The notes under the pieces are model-generated. The model saw nothing but the letters and a program-made list of their open reading frames with translations. It did no database searches and was not told the origin of the DNA. Below, in pieces: positions 23,838 through 32,074 of a stretch of 48,232 nucleotides of DNA; the first letter of the stretch is position 1, and every line of letters begins with the position of its first letter. The stretch is from positions 1 to 48,232 of the forward strand of contig JAVCCG010000064.1 of assembly GCA_030765605.1 (NCBI GenBank), read 5' to 3'. The translations under genes were made by a program, and so were the position numbers. The stretch comes from Candidatus Alcyoniella australis. GTDB lineage: Bacteria; Lernaellota; Lernaellaia; JAVCCG01; Alcyoniellaceae.

Positions 23838-25708
23838 GCCGCTACTTCCTCGGGATCAACGTCAGCCACGACCGCGCAGCGACGCTGGTGCGCGACGGAG
23901 AGCCGGTCTGCGCCGTGGCCGAGGAGCGCCTGGACCGCCGCAAGCACTCGATCGAGCCCGACGCCGAGGGCAACTACCTCAACGTGTTGCCGCAAAAGGC
24001 GATCAAATATTGCCTCGAGTTCGGCGGTGTCGAGCCCATGGAGCTCGAGGGCGTGTACATCAGCGGCGCAGTCGTTTACCACCCACAACGCGCGGTGCGC
24101 AACCCGACGATGGACGACTTCGTCCCGCAGTATCCCGAGCTGTTCTTCGGCGACAACGCCGTGCTGGTCAACCACCACGAGGCGCACGCGGCCGGCGCGT
24201 TCTTCGCAAGCCCCTTTGACGAGGCGGCCATAATGGTGGTCGACGGCGGCGGCAACATCATCGGCGAGCGGCCCAAGACCCTGACCACCATGCCCGACGT
24301 CGAGCACACCACGTTCTACCACGGCAACGGCAGCGAGCTGCAAATGCTGCACAAGGTCGTCTCCGGCCCCCACGGCATGCACAGCCTGGGCGCGCTGTAC
24401 AACCTTGTGACCCAATTCATCGGGTTCGGCCAGTTTAACGAGGGCAAGACCATGGGGTTGGCGCCCTACGGCGAGTCGCGGCTCTATAAGCAGTTCAAGG
24501 CGGCAATCAAAATCGGAACGGAGCTGGACTACAGCATCGACCCGGTGTTCCAACCCTTTGACCGCAAAGGCAACTTCATCCGCCCCGAATTCATCAAGCT
24601 CTTCGGCCAACCGCGTAACCCCCTCAAAGAGGAGCTGCGCGAGAGCGACCGCGATATGGCCTACGCGGTGCAGTGCGTGCTCGAGGAAACGCTGATCGAG
24701 CTGGCGCGCAACCTGCAGCGCATGACCGGCAGTAAAAACCTGGTAATCGGCGGCGGGGTCGGCCTGAACTCCGTGGCCAACAAGAAAATCCTGGACAACA
24801 CCGACTTCGATCAGATCTTCATCATCCCCTGCGCTGCCGACGACGGCTGCGCCGTGGGCAACGCGCTGCTGGCCTGGCACCAGGCCGGCGGCGACAAGCG
24901 CTGGACCATGCGCAACGCGGCCCTGGGACGCCCCTACTCCGACTCCGAGGTCGAGCAGGCGATCGAGGAACACTCGACCTGGTACAACGTGGAGCGCCCC
25001 GAAGATCCGGCGCTGGCCACGGCGCAGGAGCTGGCCGACGGTCAGATCGTCGGCTGGTTCGAGGGCGGCTCGGAGATCGGACCGCGAGCCCTGGGCCACC
25101 GCAGCATCCTGTGCGATCCGCGCCAAGCCGAAATGAAGGACGTGCTCAACGCCCGGGTCAAATACCGCGAGGGGTTCCGGCCCTTTGCCCCGGCGGTCCC
25201 GCTGGATCGCGCCGCGCAGTACTTCGATATCCAAGGGGCGTCGCCGTTCATGCTGCTGATCGCCCGCGTCAAGCAGCCCGACCTGATTCCCGCCGTGACC
25301 CACGTCGACCAGACCAGCCGCGTGCAGACCACGACCCTCGAGGACAACGGCGAATACCACCGCGTGATCGAGGCTTTCGGCGAGTTGACCGGCGTGCCGG
25401 TGATTCTCAACACCAGCTTCAACGTAGCCGGCCAACCGATCGTCGAGACGCCGAGCGACGCCATCGAGTGTTTCCTGGGAACCCAGATCGACACCCTGGT
25501 GCTCGAGGGCCGCGTGCTGCGCAAACAACATCCGCCCAGCGCCACGCGCATCGCCGAGCTCAACCGCGATCTGGAGCTCACCCGGCAGCGGCTGATCCAG
25601 CGCGAACGCGAGCTGTACATGATCAGCCAAAGCCGCGGCTGGAAGTTGATCCAGAGGCTCAACCGCCTGCGCAAATCCGACAAGCCCAAGGGGATCGACT
25701 TTCTCTAG
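23834..25708 (+). CDS. Carbamoyltransferase, NodU/CmcH (TobZ) family
   Basis: Members transfer a carbamoyl group from carbamoyl phosphate, through carbamoyl-adenylate, to hydroxyls of sugars or antibiotics. The 624-residue product has the YrdC-like plus Kae1-like two-domain layout, with the metal-binding NHHEAHAAGAFF (113-124) and GGGVGLNSVAN (306-316). GWFEGGSEIGPRALGHRSIL (407-426), KYREGFRPFAP and LNTSFNVAGQPI follow. The last 50 residues form a charged helix followed by SRGWKLIQRLNRLRK. That ending resembles linkers seen in polysaccharide-type glycosyltransferases and is not part of the standard family. Translation starts at TTG (23834) after AGGGGG. The acceptor is unknown; a cell-surface or lipid-linked glycan is the likeliest guess given the upstream glycosyltransferase. 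Confidence 0.92.
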   Translation: MSRYFLGINVSHDRAATLVRDGEPVCAVAEERLDRRKHSIEPDAEGNYLNVLPQKAIKYCLEFGGVEPMELEGVYISGAVVYHPQRAVRNPTMDDFVPQYPELFFGDNAVLVNHHEAHAAGAFFASPFDEAAIMVVDGGGNIIGERPKTLTTMPDVEHTTFYHGNGSELQMLHKVVSGPHGMHSLGALYNLVTQFIGFGQFNEGKTMGLAPYGESRLYKQFKAAIKIGTELDYSIDPVFQPFDRKGNFIRPEFIKLFGQPRNPLKEELRESDRDMAYAVQCVLEETLIELARNLQRMTGSKNLVIGGGVGLNSVANKKILDNTDFDQIFIIPCAADDGCAVGNALLAWHQAGGDKRWTMRNAALGRPYSDSEVEQAIEEHSTWYNVERPEDPALATAQELADGQIVGWFEGGSEIGPRALGHRSILCDPRQAEMKDVLNARVKYREGFRPFAPAVPLDRAAQYFDIQGASPFMLLIARVKQPDLIPAVTHVDQTSRVQTTTLEDNGEYHRVIEAFGELTGVPVILNTSFNVAGQPIVETPSDAIECFLGTQIDTLVLEGRVLRKQHPPSATRIAELNRDLELTRQRLIQRERELYMISQSRGWKLIQRLNRLRKSDKPKGIDFL

Positions 25709-25710
25709 CC

Positions 25711-25737
25711 GCCGGCACTAGGGCAAATATTGCCGGC
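25711..25737. other. Hairpin between convergent genes
   Basis: GCCGGCA (25711..25717) pairs with TGCCGGC (25731..25737) around a 13-nt loop, two bases after the carbamoyltransferase stop. No T run follows on the plus strand. It could be a weak bidirectional transcription end. Confidence 0.35.
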
Positions 25738-25787
25738 CAGCCAAAATTTAGAAATTGCGTTGATGATCGCCGAAGCGGCGTTGTTGG

Positions 25788-26705
25788 TTAGGCTTGTTGG
25801 AAGGCGTCGGTCAGATCGTCGAGGTTCTCGAGCCGCTCGCACTCGCGCTCTTTGGCCACAAGCAGCTCCTCGAAGCGCGCGAGCATCTGCCGAATCTCGT
25901 CGTTGTCCGGATCGTCCTGGATCAACTTGCGCGAGGTGATGATCGCCTCGTCGAGCAGCGAGAGCTCCATGTGGATCTGGGCCAAGTGCGCCGCGGCCTT
26001 GATCTCGACCTGATTGGCGCGCGCCTCCGCGGCGGTCTCAATGCGGCGCTCGATCTTCTCAAGCTTCAGTCGCGGATCTAAAACCTCGTCTTGGGCCATG
26101 CGCTGGGCGATCTGATCCAGATGCCCCTCGACGTGATCCAGGTCGCCCAGGGCCTGGTCCGTGGCTTTGACGTATTCCTGGTGCTCGAAAACGTCCACCT
26201 GATCAAGGTCGACCACGGGCAGCTCGGGCTCGCCCGAGGGTTCCGCGACGGACGCGCTTTGCTCGTCGATCTCGACCAACTGCTCCTCGCCCGCGATCCG
26301 CTGCCGAAGCGAGATCAGCAATGAGCGCGCCTCGAAGTCGATGGTGTCCCTGGCGCTGACCATCTCGAGCTGGTGCCGGGCATCTTCCAGCTGCTCCTGG
26401 GCGATGTAGATCTTGCCCAGCAACTTCTTAACTACCAGGTTGTCCTTGACGATCCGCGCCACCGGCTCGAGCTGCTCGGCCGCCTGCTCAATGTCGCCGC
26501 GCTTGTACAGGGCCTTGCCCAGCGCCTCGCGGCAGGCCAGATAGGACGGGAAAATCTCGAGCCCCCGTTGTCCGATGCGGATTGCGTCGTCCACCAGCCC
26601 GACCTTGCGGTAGGCCTCGCTGAGCTGGGCGTAGACGCGCCTGTGCTCGTCGAGTTTCAGTTCCTTGTTATACTTGGCGATAGATGTGAAAATCGCCTTG
26701 TCCAT
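25788..26705 (-). CDS. Cytoplasmic TPR-repeat protein
   Basis: The 305-residue product has no signal peptide or membrane segment. Residues 1-135 are TPR-like helical repeats (for example HRRVYAQLSEAYRKVGLVDDAI and CREALGKALYKRGDIEQAAEQLEP). A Glu/Val/Pro-rich acidic linker (140-185) follows, then a helical stretch and a final TPR pair (240-300). It is probably a scaffold protein with no catalytic residues visible. The ATG at 26705 has GGGAG upstream. It is single, convergent with the carbamoyltransferase and divergent from glpD. No specific family can be named. Confidence 0.8.
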   Translation of the reverse strand: MDKAIFTSIAKYNKELKLDEHRRVYAQLSEAYRKVGLVDDAIRIGQRGLEIFPSYLACREALGKALYKRGDIEQAAEQLEPVARIVKDNLVVKKLLGKIYIAQEQLEDARHQLEMVSARDTIDFEARSLLISLRQRIAGEEQLVEIDEQSASVAEPSGEPELPVVDLDQVDVFEHQEYVKATDQALGDLDHVEGHLDQIAQRMAQDEVLDPRLKLEKIERRIETAAEARANQVEIKAAAHLAQIHMELSLLDEAIITSRKLIQDDPDNDEIRQMLARFEELLVAKERECERLENLDDLTDAFQQA

Positions 26706-26832
26706 TGTGCAACTCCCGCCGGGACACTCTCCGAGGTACGAGGCAATATCTTACATACGGCGTGAGCACTCATCAATATCGCTCGCAATAGGTTTGCATT
26801 ATTATTGCCCAAGGCCAGCACATCATGTAGGG

Positions 26833-26847
26833 TGACGCAGAGCGTCA
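26833..26847 (+). promoter_or_regulatory. Inverted repeat in the glpD leader
   Basis: TGACGC and GCGTCA flank AGA in a perfect 6-bp palindrome. It ends one base before the AAGGAG of glpD (26849..26854). It is either a repressor site or a hairpin that limits access to the ribosome-binding site. I found no clear promoter pair upstream of it. Confidence 0.5.
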
Positions 26848-26861
26848 TAAGGAGAGAATTG

Positions 26862-28517
26862 ATGCAAAGAGATCTGCAAAAAATGTCTGGCGATAAATTC
26901 GACCTGCTAATTATCGGCGGCGGCATCTCCGGCTGCGCAGTGGCGCACGACGCCGCGTCGCGCGGACTAAAGGTCGCGCTGGTAGAGAAAACCGACTACG
27001 GCTGCGCCACCAGCGCCGCCACCAGCAAGCTGGCCCACGGCGGACTGCGTTACCTGAAGAATTTGGAATTCGGCCTGGTGCGCGAGAGTCTGCGCGAGCG
27101 CCGGACCCTGGAATACATCGCACCGCATCTGGTCTACCCCGTTCCGTTCATGATCCCCAACTACCGCGGCACCGGCACTCGGCGATCGATGATCTGGGCG
27201 GCGATGCTGCTCTACGACCTGCTCAGCTGGGATAAGGGCAATCTGGAGGACCCGGATCGCCGCAGCCCCGGCCGCGGATTCTTCAACCGCCAAAGCTCGA
27301 TCGACCTCGAGCCGGGGATGTCCAGCGAGCGGCTCAGCGGGTCTTCGCTCTACTACGACTGCCAGATGTACAGCCCGGACCGCGTAACCCTCGAGTTCCT
27401 GCTCAGCGCAGAGCAAAACGGCGCGCAGGCCGCCAACTACGCCAAGGTTGTCGGATTTATCAAACAGGGCAATCGCGTACAAGGCGCGGTGGTCCAGGAC
27501 TCCCTCAGCGATCAGACCTACGAGATCCGCGCCGAGGTCACTGCCAACACCTGCGGCCCGTGGGCCGACATCGTGCTCGGGCTGGCCACCGACGGCAAGA
27601 ACAGCCACGGCCTGCTGCGCTCCCAGGGGATCCACATCATCACGCGTTCGATTTCCAACAAATATGCGATGGTGCTGGCGACCAGGTCCGGCCGCCACTT
27701 CTTCATTATCCCCTGGCGCGGCCACAGCCTGATCGGCACCACCGACACCAAGTACGAGGACGCTCCGGATGAGTACTCGGTCAGCGAGTCGGCGGTGGCA
27801 GAGTTCATCGACGAGATCAACGACGCCTACCCCGGCGGCAAACTGACCCGCGAGGACGTGCTGTGGTCCTACGGCGGCCTGCGCCCGATCGTGGACAAGC
27901 AGACCGAGGTCGAGGGGACCTACTCCGCCAGCCGCAAGTACGAGATCTATGACGACGCCAAGGAGAACGGTATCGAGGGACACGTCACGGTGATCGGCGG
28001 CAAGTACACCACCAGCCGCAACCTGGCGCGCAGCATGGTCGACATGGTCGGCAACAAACTGGGCCGTGAGCTGCCGCCGTGCCGTACCGACCAGACCCGA
28101 CTGTTCGGCGGCGATATCCCGACCTGGGCCGGATTCCTGGCCGACCTTAAGCGCGAGCATCCCCACGGACTTTCCGGCGAACAACTCGAGCACCTGGCCC
28201 GGCTCCACGGCTCGGCACTGGGCCGCGTGCTGGCGCACGCCGACGCCGACCCCTCGCTGCTCGAGCCGATCGGGCCCGGACGGTTGGACCTCAAATGCGA
28301 GGTGGTGCACGCGGTGCGCGAGGAGATGGCTCAAACTTTAGCCGATGTGCTGATGCGCCGCACCGAGATCGGAACTGCCGGTGATCCGGGCGCTCAGGCG
28401 CTGGAGACCTGCGCCGAGCTGACCGCAGCGGAACTGGGTTGGGACGAGCAACGCAAGGCCGAGGAGCTGGCAGCGGCGCGCGACGAGTTCAGCCACCAGG
28501 GAATCAAACCCGACTGA
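26862..28517 (+). CDS. glpD: FAD-dependent glycerol-3-phosphate dehydrogenase
   Basis: GlpD oxidises glycerol-3-phosphate to dihydroxyacetone phosphate and passes electrons to the quinone pool at the inner membrane. The 551-residue product has the N-terminal dinucleotide-binding GGGISGCAVAHDAASRG (19-35), then the family segments ATSAATSKLAHGGLRYL and FIIPWRGHSLIGTTDT. WSYGGLRPI, VTVIGGKYTT and a C-terminal helical DAO_C domain complete it. Length is normal. The ATG at 26862 has AAGGAG seven bases before it. It is a single gene with its own leader palindrome and terminator; no glpF or glpK is nearby. Confidence 0.94.
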   Translation: MQRDLQKMSGDKFDLLIIGGGISGCAVAHDAASRGLKVALVEKTDYGCATSAATSKLAHGGLRYLKNLEFGLVRESLRERRTLEYIAPHLVYPVPFMIPNYRGTGTRRSMIWAAMLLYDLLSWDKGNLEDPDRRSPGRGFFNRQSSIDLEPGMSSERLSGSSLYYDCQMYSPDRVTLEFLLSAEQNGAQAANYAKVVGFIKQGNRVQGAVVQDSLSDQTYEIRAEVTANTCGPWADIVLGLATDGKNSHGLLRSQGIHIITRSISNKYAMVLATRSGRHFFIIPWRGHSLIGTTDTKYEDAPDEYSVSESAVAEFIDEINDAYPGGKLTREDVLWSYGGLRPIVDKQTEVEGTYSASRKYEIYDDAKENGIEGHVTVIGGKYTTSRNLARSMVDMVGNKLGRELPPCRTDQTRLFGGDIPTWAGFLADLKREHPHGLSGEQLEHLARLHGSALGRVLAHADADPSLLEPIGPGRLDLKCEVVHAVREEMAQTLADVLMRRTEIGTAGDPGAQALETCAELTAAELGWDEQRKAEELAAARDEFSHQGIKPD

Positions 28518-28541
28518 GTTTCAAAACAAACCGCATAAACA

Positions 28542-28574
28542 ACGGGGCCCCGGAAAACCGGGACCCCGTTTTCT
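28542..28574. terminator. Terminator between convergent glpD and efp
   Basis: ACGGGG-C-CCCGG and CCGGG-A-CCCCGT form a 12-position stem with one mismatch around AAAA. On the plus strand it is followed by TTTTCTT, which ends the glpD transcript. On the minus strand the stem is followed by a weaker GTTGTTT run, so it may also stop transcription from efp. Confidence 0.9.
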
Positions 28575-28595
28575 TATCGACGTTTTAACTTGAGA

Positions 28596-29156
28596 TCAGA
28601 CGCGCTCGACATACTCGCGCTTTTCAGTGTCCACGCGGATCATCGTTCCGACCGCGATGAATGAGGGCACCGTGACCACCAGGCCGGTCTCGAGCTTGGC
28701 CGGTTTTGGCGAGTTGGCGGCGGTCGCGCCCTTGAGCGGCGGATCGGTCTCGATCACCTCTAGCTCGACCTTGGCCGGCGGATCGATGCCGATGATCCGC
28801 TCGGCGTAGAGCTGGGCCTGGATCATCGCGTCGGGCTTGATGAACAGCACCGCGTCGCCCATCGCCTCCTCGTCCAGCTCGGTCATCTCGTAGGTCGAGG
28901 TGTCCATCAACACGTAGCGGTCGCCCTGCTTGTAGAGGTACTGCAGTTCCTTGGTCTCGAGCATCGCCCGCTCCACCGTATCGGTCGAGCGAAAGCGCTC
29001 CTCGGTCTGCACACCGGAAATCAGGTTGCGCATTTTAACCTGGACCACGGCGTTGCCCTTGCCCGGCGTGATGTGCGTCATCTGCAGGATGCGATAGGGC
29101 TCGCCTTTGTAGTCGATTACGTTCCCGGCCCTGATCCTGGTGGCGGTCATCTTCAT
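28596..29156 (-). CDS. efp: Translation elongation factor P
   Basis: EF-P relieves ribosome stalling at proline runs. The 186-residue product has the three-domain KOW/OB/OB layout. The tip loop reads HITPGKGNA, with Lys33 at the modified position, so it belongs to the lysine group (modified as in E. coli by EpmAB, or differently) rather than the arginine/rhamnose group. The C-terminus RVDTEKREYVERV is typical. No modifying enzyme is in the window. An ATG at 29156 follows AAGG; ATG at 29150 would also work. Confidence 0.95.
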   Translation of the reverse strand: MKMTATRIRAGNVIDYKGEPYRILQMTHITPGKGNAVVQVKMRNLISGVQTEERFRSTDTVERAMLETKELQYLYKQGDRYVLMDTSTYEMTELDEEAMGDAVLFIKPDAMIQAQLYAERIIGIDPPAKVELEVIETDPPLKGATAANSPKPAKLETGLVVTVPSFIAVGTMIRVDTEKREYVERV

Positions 29157-29249
29157 TGCGTTGCCTTCTCCTTGAACGAACTATCCCAGCAATGGGAGCT
29201 TAAAGGGAGAGGTATCTTACCCGCAGCGGCCCGCGCGCTCAAGCCCGGG

Positions 29250-30992
29250 TCACTCCTCGGACGCTTGTTGCGGGGTCTGCACCAGGTAGTAGGCGTCTTT
29301 GAGCCGGTCGCGGGTGCGGTCGATCAGCTTGGCCCGTCCGAGCTGTTCGATAAAGCGCTTCTCTCCCCAGCGCACCCACTGCTGCTCCTCGGGACTCAGC
29401 GGCGGCAGCTCGCCTTGCGGGTTGCGCCACTTCATTACGCACAGACTGTGCGCGAAACCGATCCCCTCGAACACGCGCCGTTGTTTTTCGCGCTGGTAGC
29501 CGCGCGCCAATTCGAAGTGCCCCTGGGCGTCAAAGCCGGTAAGCGCGCCCACGCCGATGGCCACGCCCTCGAGAAACGCCTTCTGCCCCGAGAAGAATCC
29601 TCCGACGTTGAGGTCGGAGAACAACGCCTGATCGATCGGCATCTCGTAGTGCGCCAGCAGGTTGCCGGTGAAGTAGAAGTAGGAGTATCCGGGCACCAGC
29701 ATGTCCTCGGACGTGTCCTGGTCGAAGTGCACCTCGGGGATCGCGTTGTACATCAGTAGCGCCATCACGCCGGCCAGAATCATGCCCGAGCGCGAGACCC
29801 AGCGCAGCCGGTGGCGGATCAGCAACAACAGCCCCTGGGTCTGGCAGACGATCATCGTGGTGTACAGCGCTGTCCAATAGCGGATCAGGTCCGGGTTCCC
29901 GGCCTGGCCGCGGGTAAAGATCAGGAAGCTCAGCGCAAAGCTTATTACCGAGGCCGCGAACGCCAGCTCGCGCCAGTCCAGCGGCTCGGCCAGTTTATGG
30001 CGCGGCAACGGCGAGAGCGCTTTGATTGCGTCCGCGACCCGAAACCGATTGAACCAGATCACCAGCGCGCACGATGCGCCGAGCCACAACAGGAACAGCG
30101 CGTTGGCCGTTCCCGACGAGGAAAAGCGCGTGACCTCGCCAAGGCTGGCCAGCGTCCATTGCGCTTGCGGATTGTCCTCAACGCCCCAAGGGACCCCTTG
30201 GGACATGAAGGTCCGCAGGTAATGGATAAAGTTGTGGCTGGTGTGCGAGGCGTACCACAGATGGAATCCCACTCGCCAGGCCACGATCATCGCCAGGTAC
30301 GAGATCAGCCTGATCCGTCGCAGGCCCACGGTCCAGAACATCACCGCGAACAGCGGCAAAAACGGCAGCACCGAGAGGTCGATGTACAGCGCGTAGCCCA
30401 GACTTAGGCCGAACAGCGCCGCGAACAACGGCTGTCTGAGTCTGCCCGGCCCGCTGGAGACCATGGCAAAAAACGAGAGGTACATCAGGCCGATCAGCAG
30501 GTTCAGGTCGTGGTGGTTGCCAAAGGCGAACAGCCCGCGGCGCAGCAGGTAGTCCGGCAGCACCGCGAGCAACACGCCGAAGATCAGCGCTCCGATGCGG
30601 CCCCAGGCCAGACGCGCCAGCAGCATCCAGGCCAGCAGGATCAGTACGCCCACGCCCAGCGGCACCAGCTTAAGCGTGACGTATGTCGGGTCGAGAAACG
30701 AGAACGGGATGTACGAAAGCAGCCCGGTGTGCAGGGTGCCGCCGGCGTCTTGGGAATGCTGGTAGACGATGAACGGCGCCAGCCGACCGTGGATCAGGTG
30801 ATGCCCGAGCAGGCCCTGAAACAGCTCCTCCTCGCCGTGCAACAGCAGATCGCTGCGGTAAATCACATCGAGCCGCACCTTGATGAACAGCAGCAACGGA
30901 AACAACCAAGTCAGCGCCTCGCGCACCCAGTTCGGCGCACTGCGCAGACGCTCTGCGATCCGTGCCGGCATACTGCCGTCATGCATTTTCAT
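29250..30992 (-). CDS. Large polytopic membrane protein of unknown function
   Basis: The 580-residue product has about ten to eleven membrane segments between residues 25 and 430. An extracytoplasmic-type soluble tail of about 150 residues follows. After the first helix, an acidic GEEELFQG loop comes where GT-C glycosyltransferases carry their catalytic acid, and the overall profile resembles that fold. No diagnostic motif confirms it. It starts 24 nt after gerW and precedes efp by 93 nt on the same strand. The ATG at 30992 lacks a clear Shine-Dalgarno; the second Met (residue 8) is an alternative. Confidence 0.7.
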   Translation of the reverse strand: MKMHDGSMPARIAERLRSAPNWVREALTWLFPLLLFIKVRLDVIYRSDLLLHGEEELFQGLLGHHLIHGRLAPFIVYQHSQDAGGTLHTGLLSYIPFSFLDPTYVTLKLVPLGVGVLILLAWMLLARLAWGRIGALIFGVLLAVLPDYLLRRGLFAFGNHHDLNLLIGLMYLSFFAMVSSGPGRLRQPLFAALFGLSLGYALYIDLSVLPFLPLFAVMFWTVGLRRIRLISYLAMIVAWRVGFHLWYASHTSHNFIHYLRTFMSQGVPWGVEDNPQAQWTLASLGEVTRFSSSGTANALFLLWLGASCALVIWFNRFRVADAIKALSPLPRHKLAEPLDWRELAFAASVISFALSFLIFTRGQAGNPDLIRYWTALYTTMIVCQTQGLLLLIRHRLRWVSRSGMILAGVMALLMYNAIPEVHFDQDTSEDMLVPGYSYFYFTGNLLAHYEMPIDQALFSDLNVGGFFSGQKAFLEGVAIGVGALTGFDAQGHFELARGYQREKQRRVFEGIGFAHSLCVMKWRNPQGELPPLSPEEQQWVRWGEKRFIEQLGRAKLIDRTRDRLKDAYYLVQTPQQASEE

Positions 30993-31016
30993 CGTTATTT
31001 TGGAACCAAGCCGACG

Positions 31017-31388
31017 TTACTCTTGCTTATCCGCGGCCGCGTCCTTTTCCTTGTCCGCGCGTTTGATCCGGCTCAGCTTCTCGATCAGATCCGGCACCTG
31101 CTCCAGCACGCGGTCCAAAGTTCCCGTGGGATTTTTAAAGCTCATCAGCGAGACCGCGCCGTCGATCACGGTCAGAAATCCCACCGGGTCGACCGAGCCC
31201 GCACCGCCGAACCCGGAACCGGATTTGCCCGAGCCCTTGTCGCCGCCGCCGGAGCCGAAGCCGAAACGAATCTTGCACACCGGGATGATCATTATGTCCT
31301 CGCCCATGCGCAACGGCTCGCCAAGAATCGTGTCCGACTTGACCATCGAACGCATCTGCTCCATGGCGCTTTCGATTATCTTGTCCAT
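31017..31388 (-). CDS. GerW (YtfJ)-family protein
   Basis: The 123-residue product matches the GerW/YtfJ family. It has an N-terminal helix, IIPVCKIRFGFGSGGG, then a Gly/Ser-rich stretch, DPVGFLTVIDGAVSLMSF and a C-terminal helix with a charged tail. In Bacillus the protein is needed for normal spore germination; elsewhere its role is not known. The conserved VSKV position reads VCKI here, a cysteine replacing serine. The ATG at 31388 is preferred because GGAG lies eight bases upstream. It overlaps the DUF2953 gene by 13 nt, and that pair mirrors ytfI-ytfJ of Bacillus. Confidence 0.88.
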   Translation of the reverse strand: MDKIIESAMEQMRSMVKSDTILGEPLRMGEDIMIIPVCKIRFGFGSGGGDKGSGKSGSGFGGAGSVDPVGFLTVIDGAVSLMSFKNPTGTLDRVLEQVPDLIEKLSRIKRADKEKDAAADKQE

Positions 31389-32035
31389 CTCCACATCTCC
31401 CTGCGTAGGTAATCGAATCCGGTTGAGATCAGCGAACCGACCGTGCCGATCAGCACAGCCGGCACGAACACCGCAAGTTTGTAGGGCCGCACCACAATTC
31501 CCAGTTCCGCGTCGCCCTCGAACACCGCCTCGCCGAAGTCCACACGCAGCCCGTCAAGCTGCGGCAGATACGGCAGCAGCACGCCGCGAACAGCGCAAAG
31601 ATAGCCGTTGAACTCCGGGTCGTCCAGCCCGACGTCCAGATCGAGCCGGGCCTGTCCAATCCCCACGATTGAGAACAGACGATTGATCCGCGAGAGAATT
31701 TGGGGCAGCACGTGTCGCCGCGCAAAACGCAGGTAGGGCCCGGAACGGCTCCAACTTTCGCGGGCCGAGCTGAGCCGTTGCGCCAGTCCCTGTGACGGGC
31801 TGGGCTTGGCAGCCTTGGGCGCCCGTTGTTTTTTTGGCGGCCGCTCCTGCGCGGGATAAAGCACACGGCTGATTTTGAGCAACGGCATCAGCCGCGAACG
31901 CAAACGCACGCGCAGCAGCAGCTCGTCTTGCGCGTCCAACCGCAACCTGACGATCCACGGCGCGAGCAGCAGCGCCAGCGCGATGCAGATCGCGGTCGCC
32001 AAAATTATCAACAGTGTCCAGATTATCGTCCACAC
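31376..32035 (-). CDS. DUF2953 membrane protein (YtfI-like)
   Basis: The 219-residue product has an N-terminal membrane helix (about 4-28) and a Lys/Pro-rich stretch. A soluble region follows with LDLDVGLDDPEFNGYLCAV, and a second hydrophobic segment (about 188-205) is near the C-terminus. The segment order fits DUF2953, whose Bacillus member YtfI is encoded next to YtfJ/GerW. Function unknown. The frame begins with GTG (32035) and shows no clear Shine-Dalgarno, so the start is uncertain. Its end overlaps gerW. Confidence 0.75.
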   Translation of the reverse strand: MWTIIWTLLIILATAICIALALLLAPWIVRLRLDAQDELLLRVRLRSRLMPLLKISRVLYPAQERPPKKQRAPKAAKPSPSQGLAQRLSSARESWSRSGPYLRFARRHVLPQILSRINRLFSIVGIGQARLDLDVGLDDPEFNGYLCAVRGVLLPYLPQLDGLRVDFGEAVFEGDAELGIVVRPYKLAVFVPAVLIGTVGSLISTGFDYLRREMWRWTR

Positions 32036-32074
32036 AGTGATCGAGAATATGCAGGCGATTTCAGGGGTGTCAAG

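Noticed and set aside
23624-25630. 668-codon minus-strand open frame opposite the carbamoyltransferase
   Set aside because: An antisense frame kept open by high GC and codon bias; the plus-strand product has all NodU-family motifs.
26967-28334. 455-codon minus-strand open frame opposite glpD
   Set aside because: Same GC effect; the composition is rich in His/Val/Ala without motifs, while glpD is complete on the other strand.
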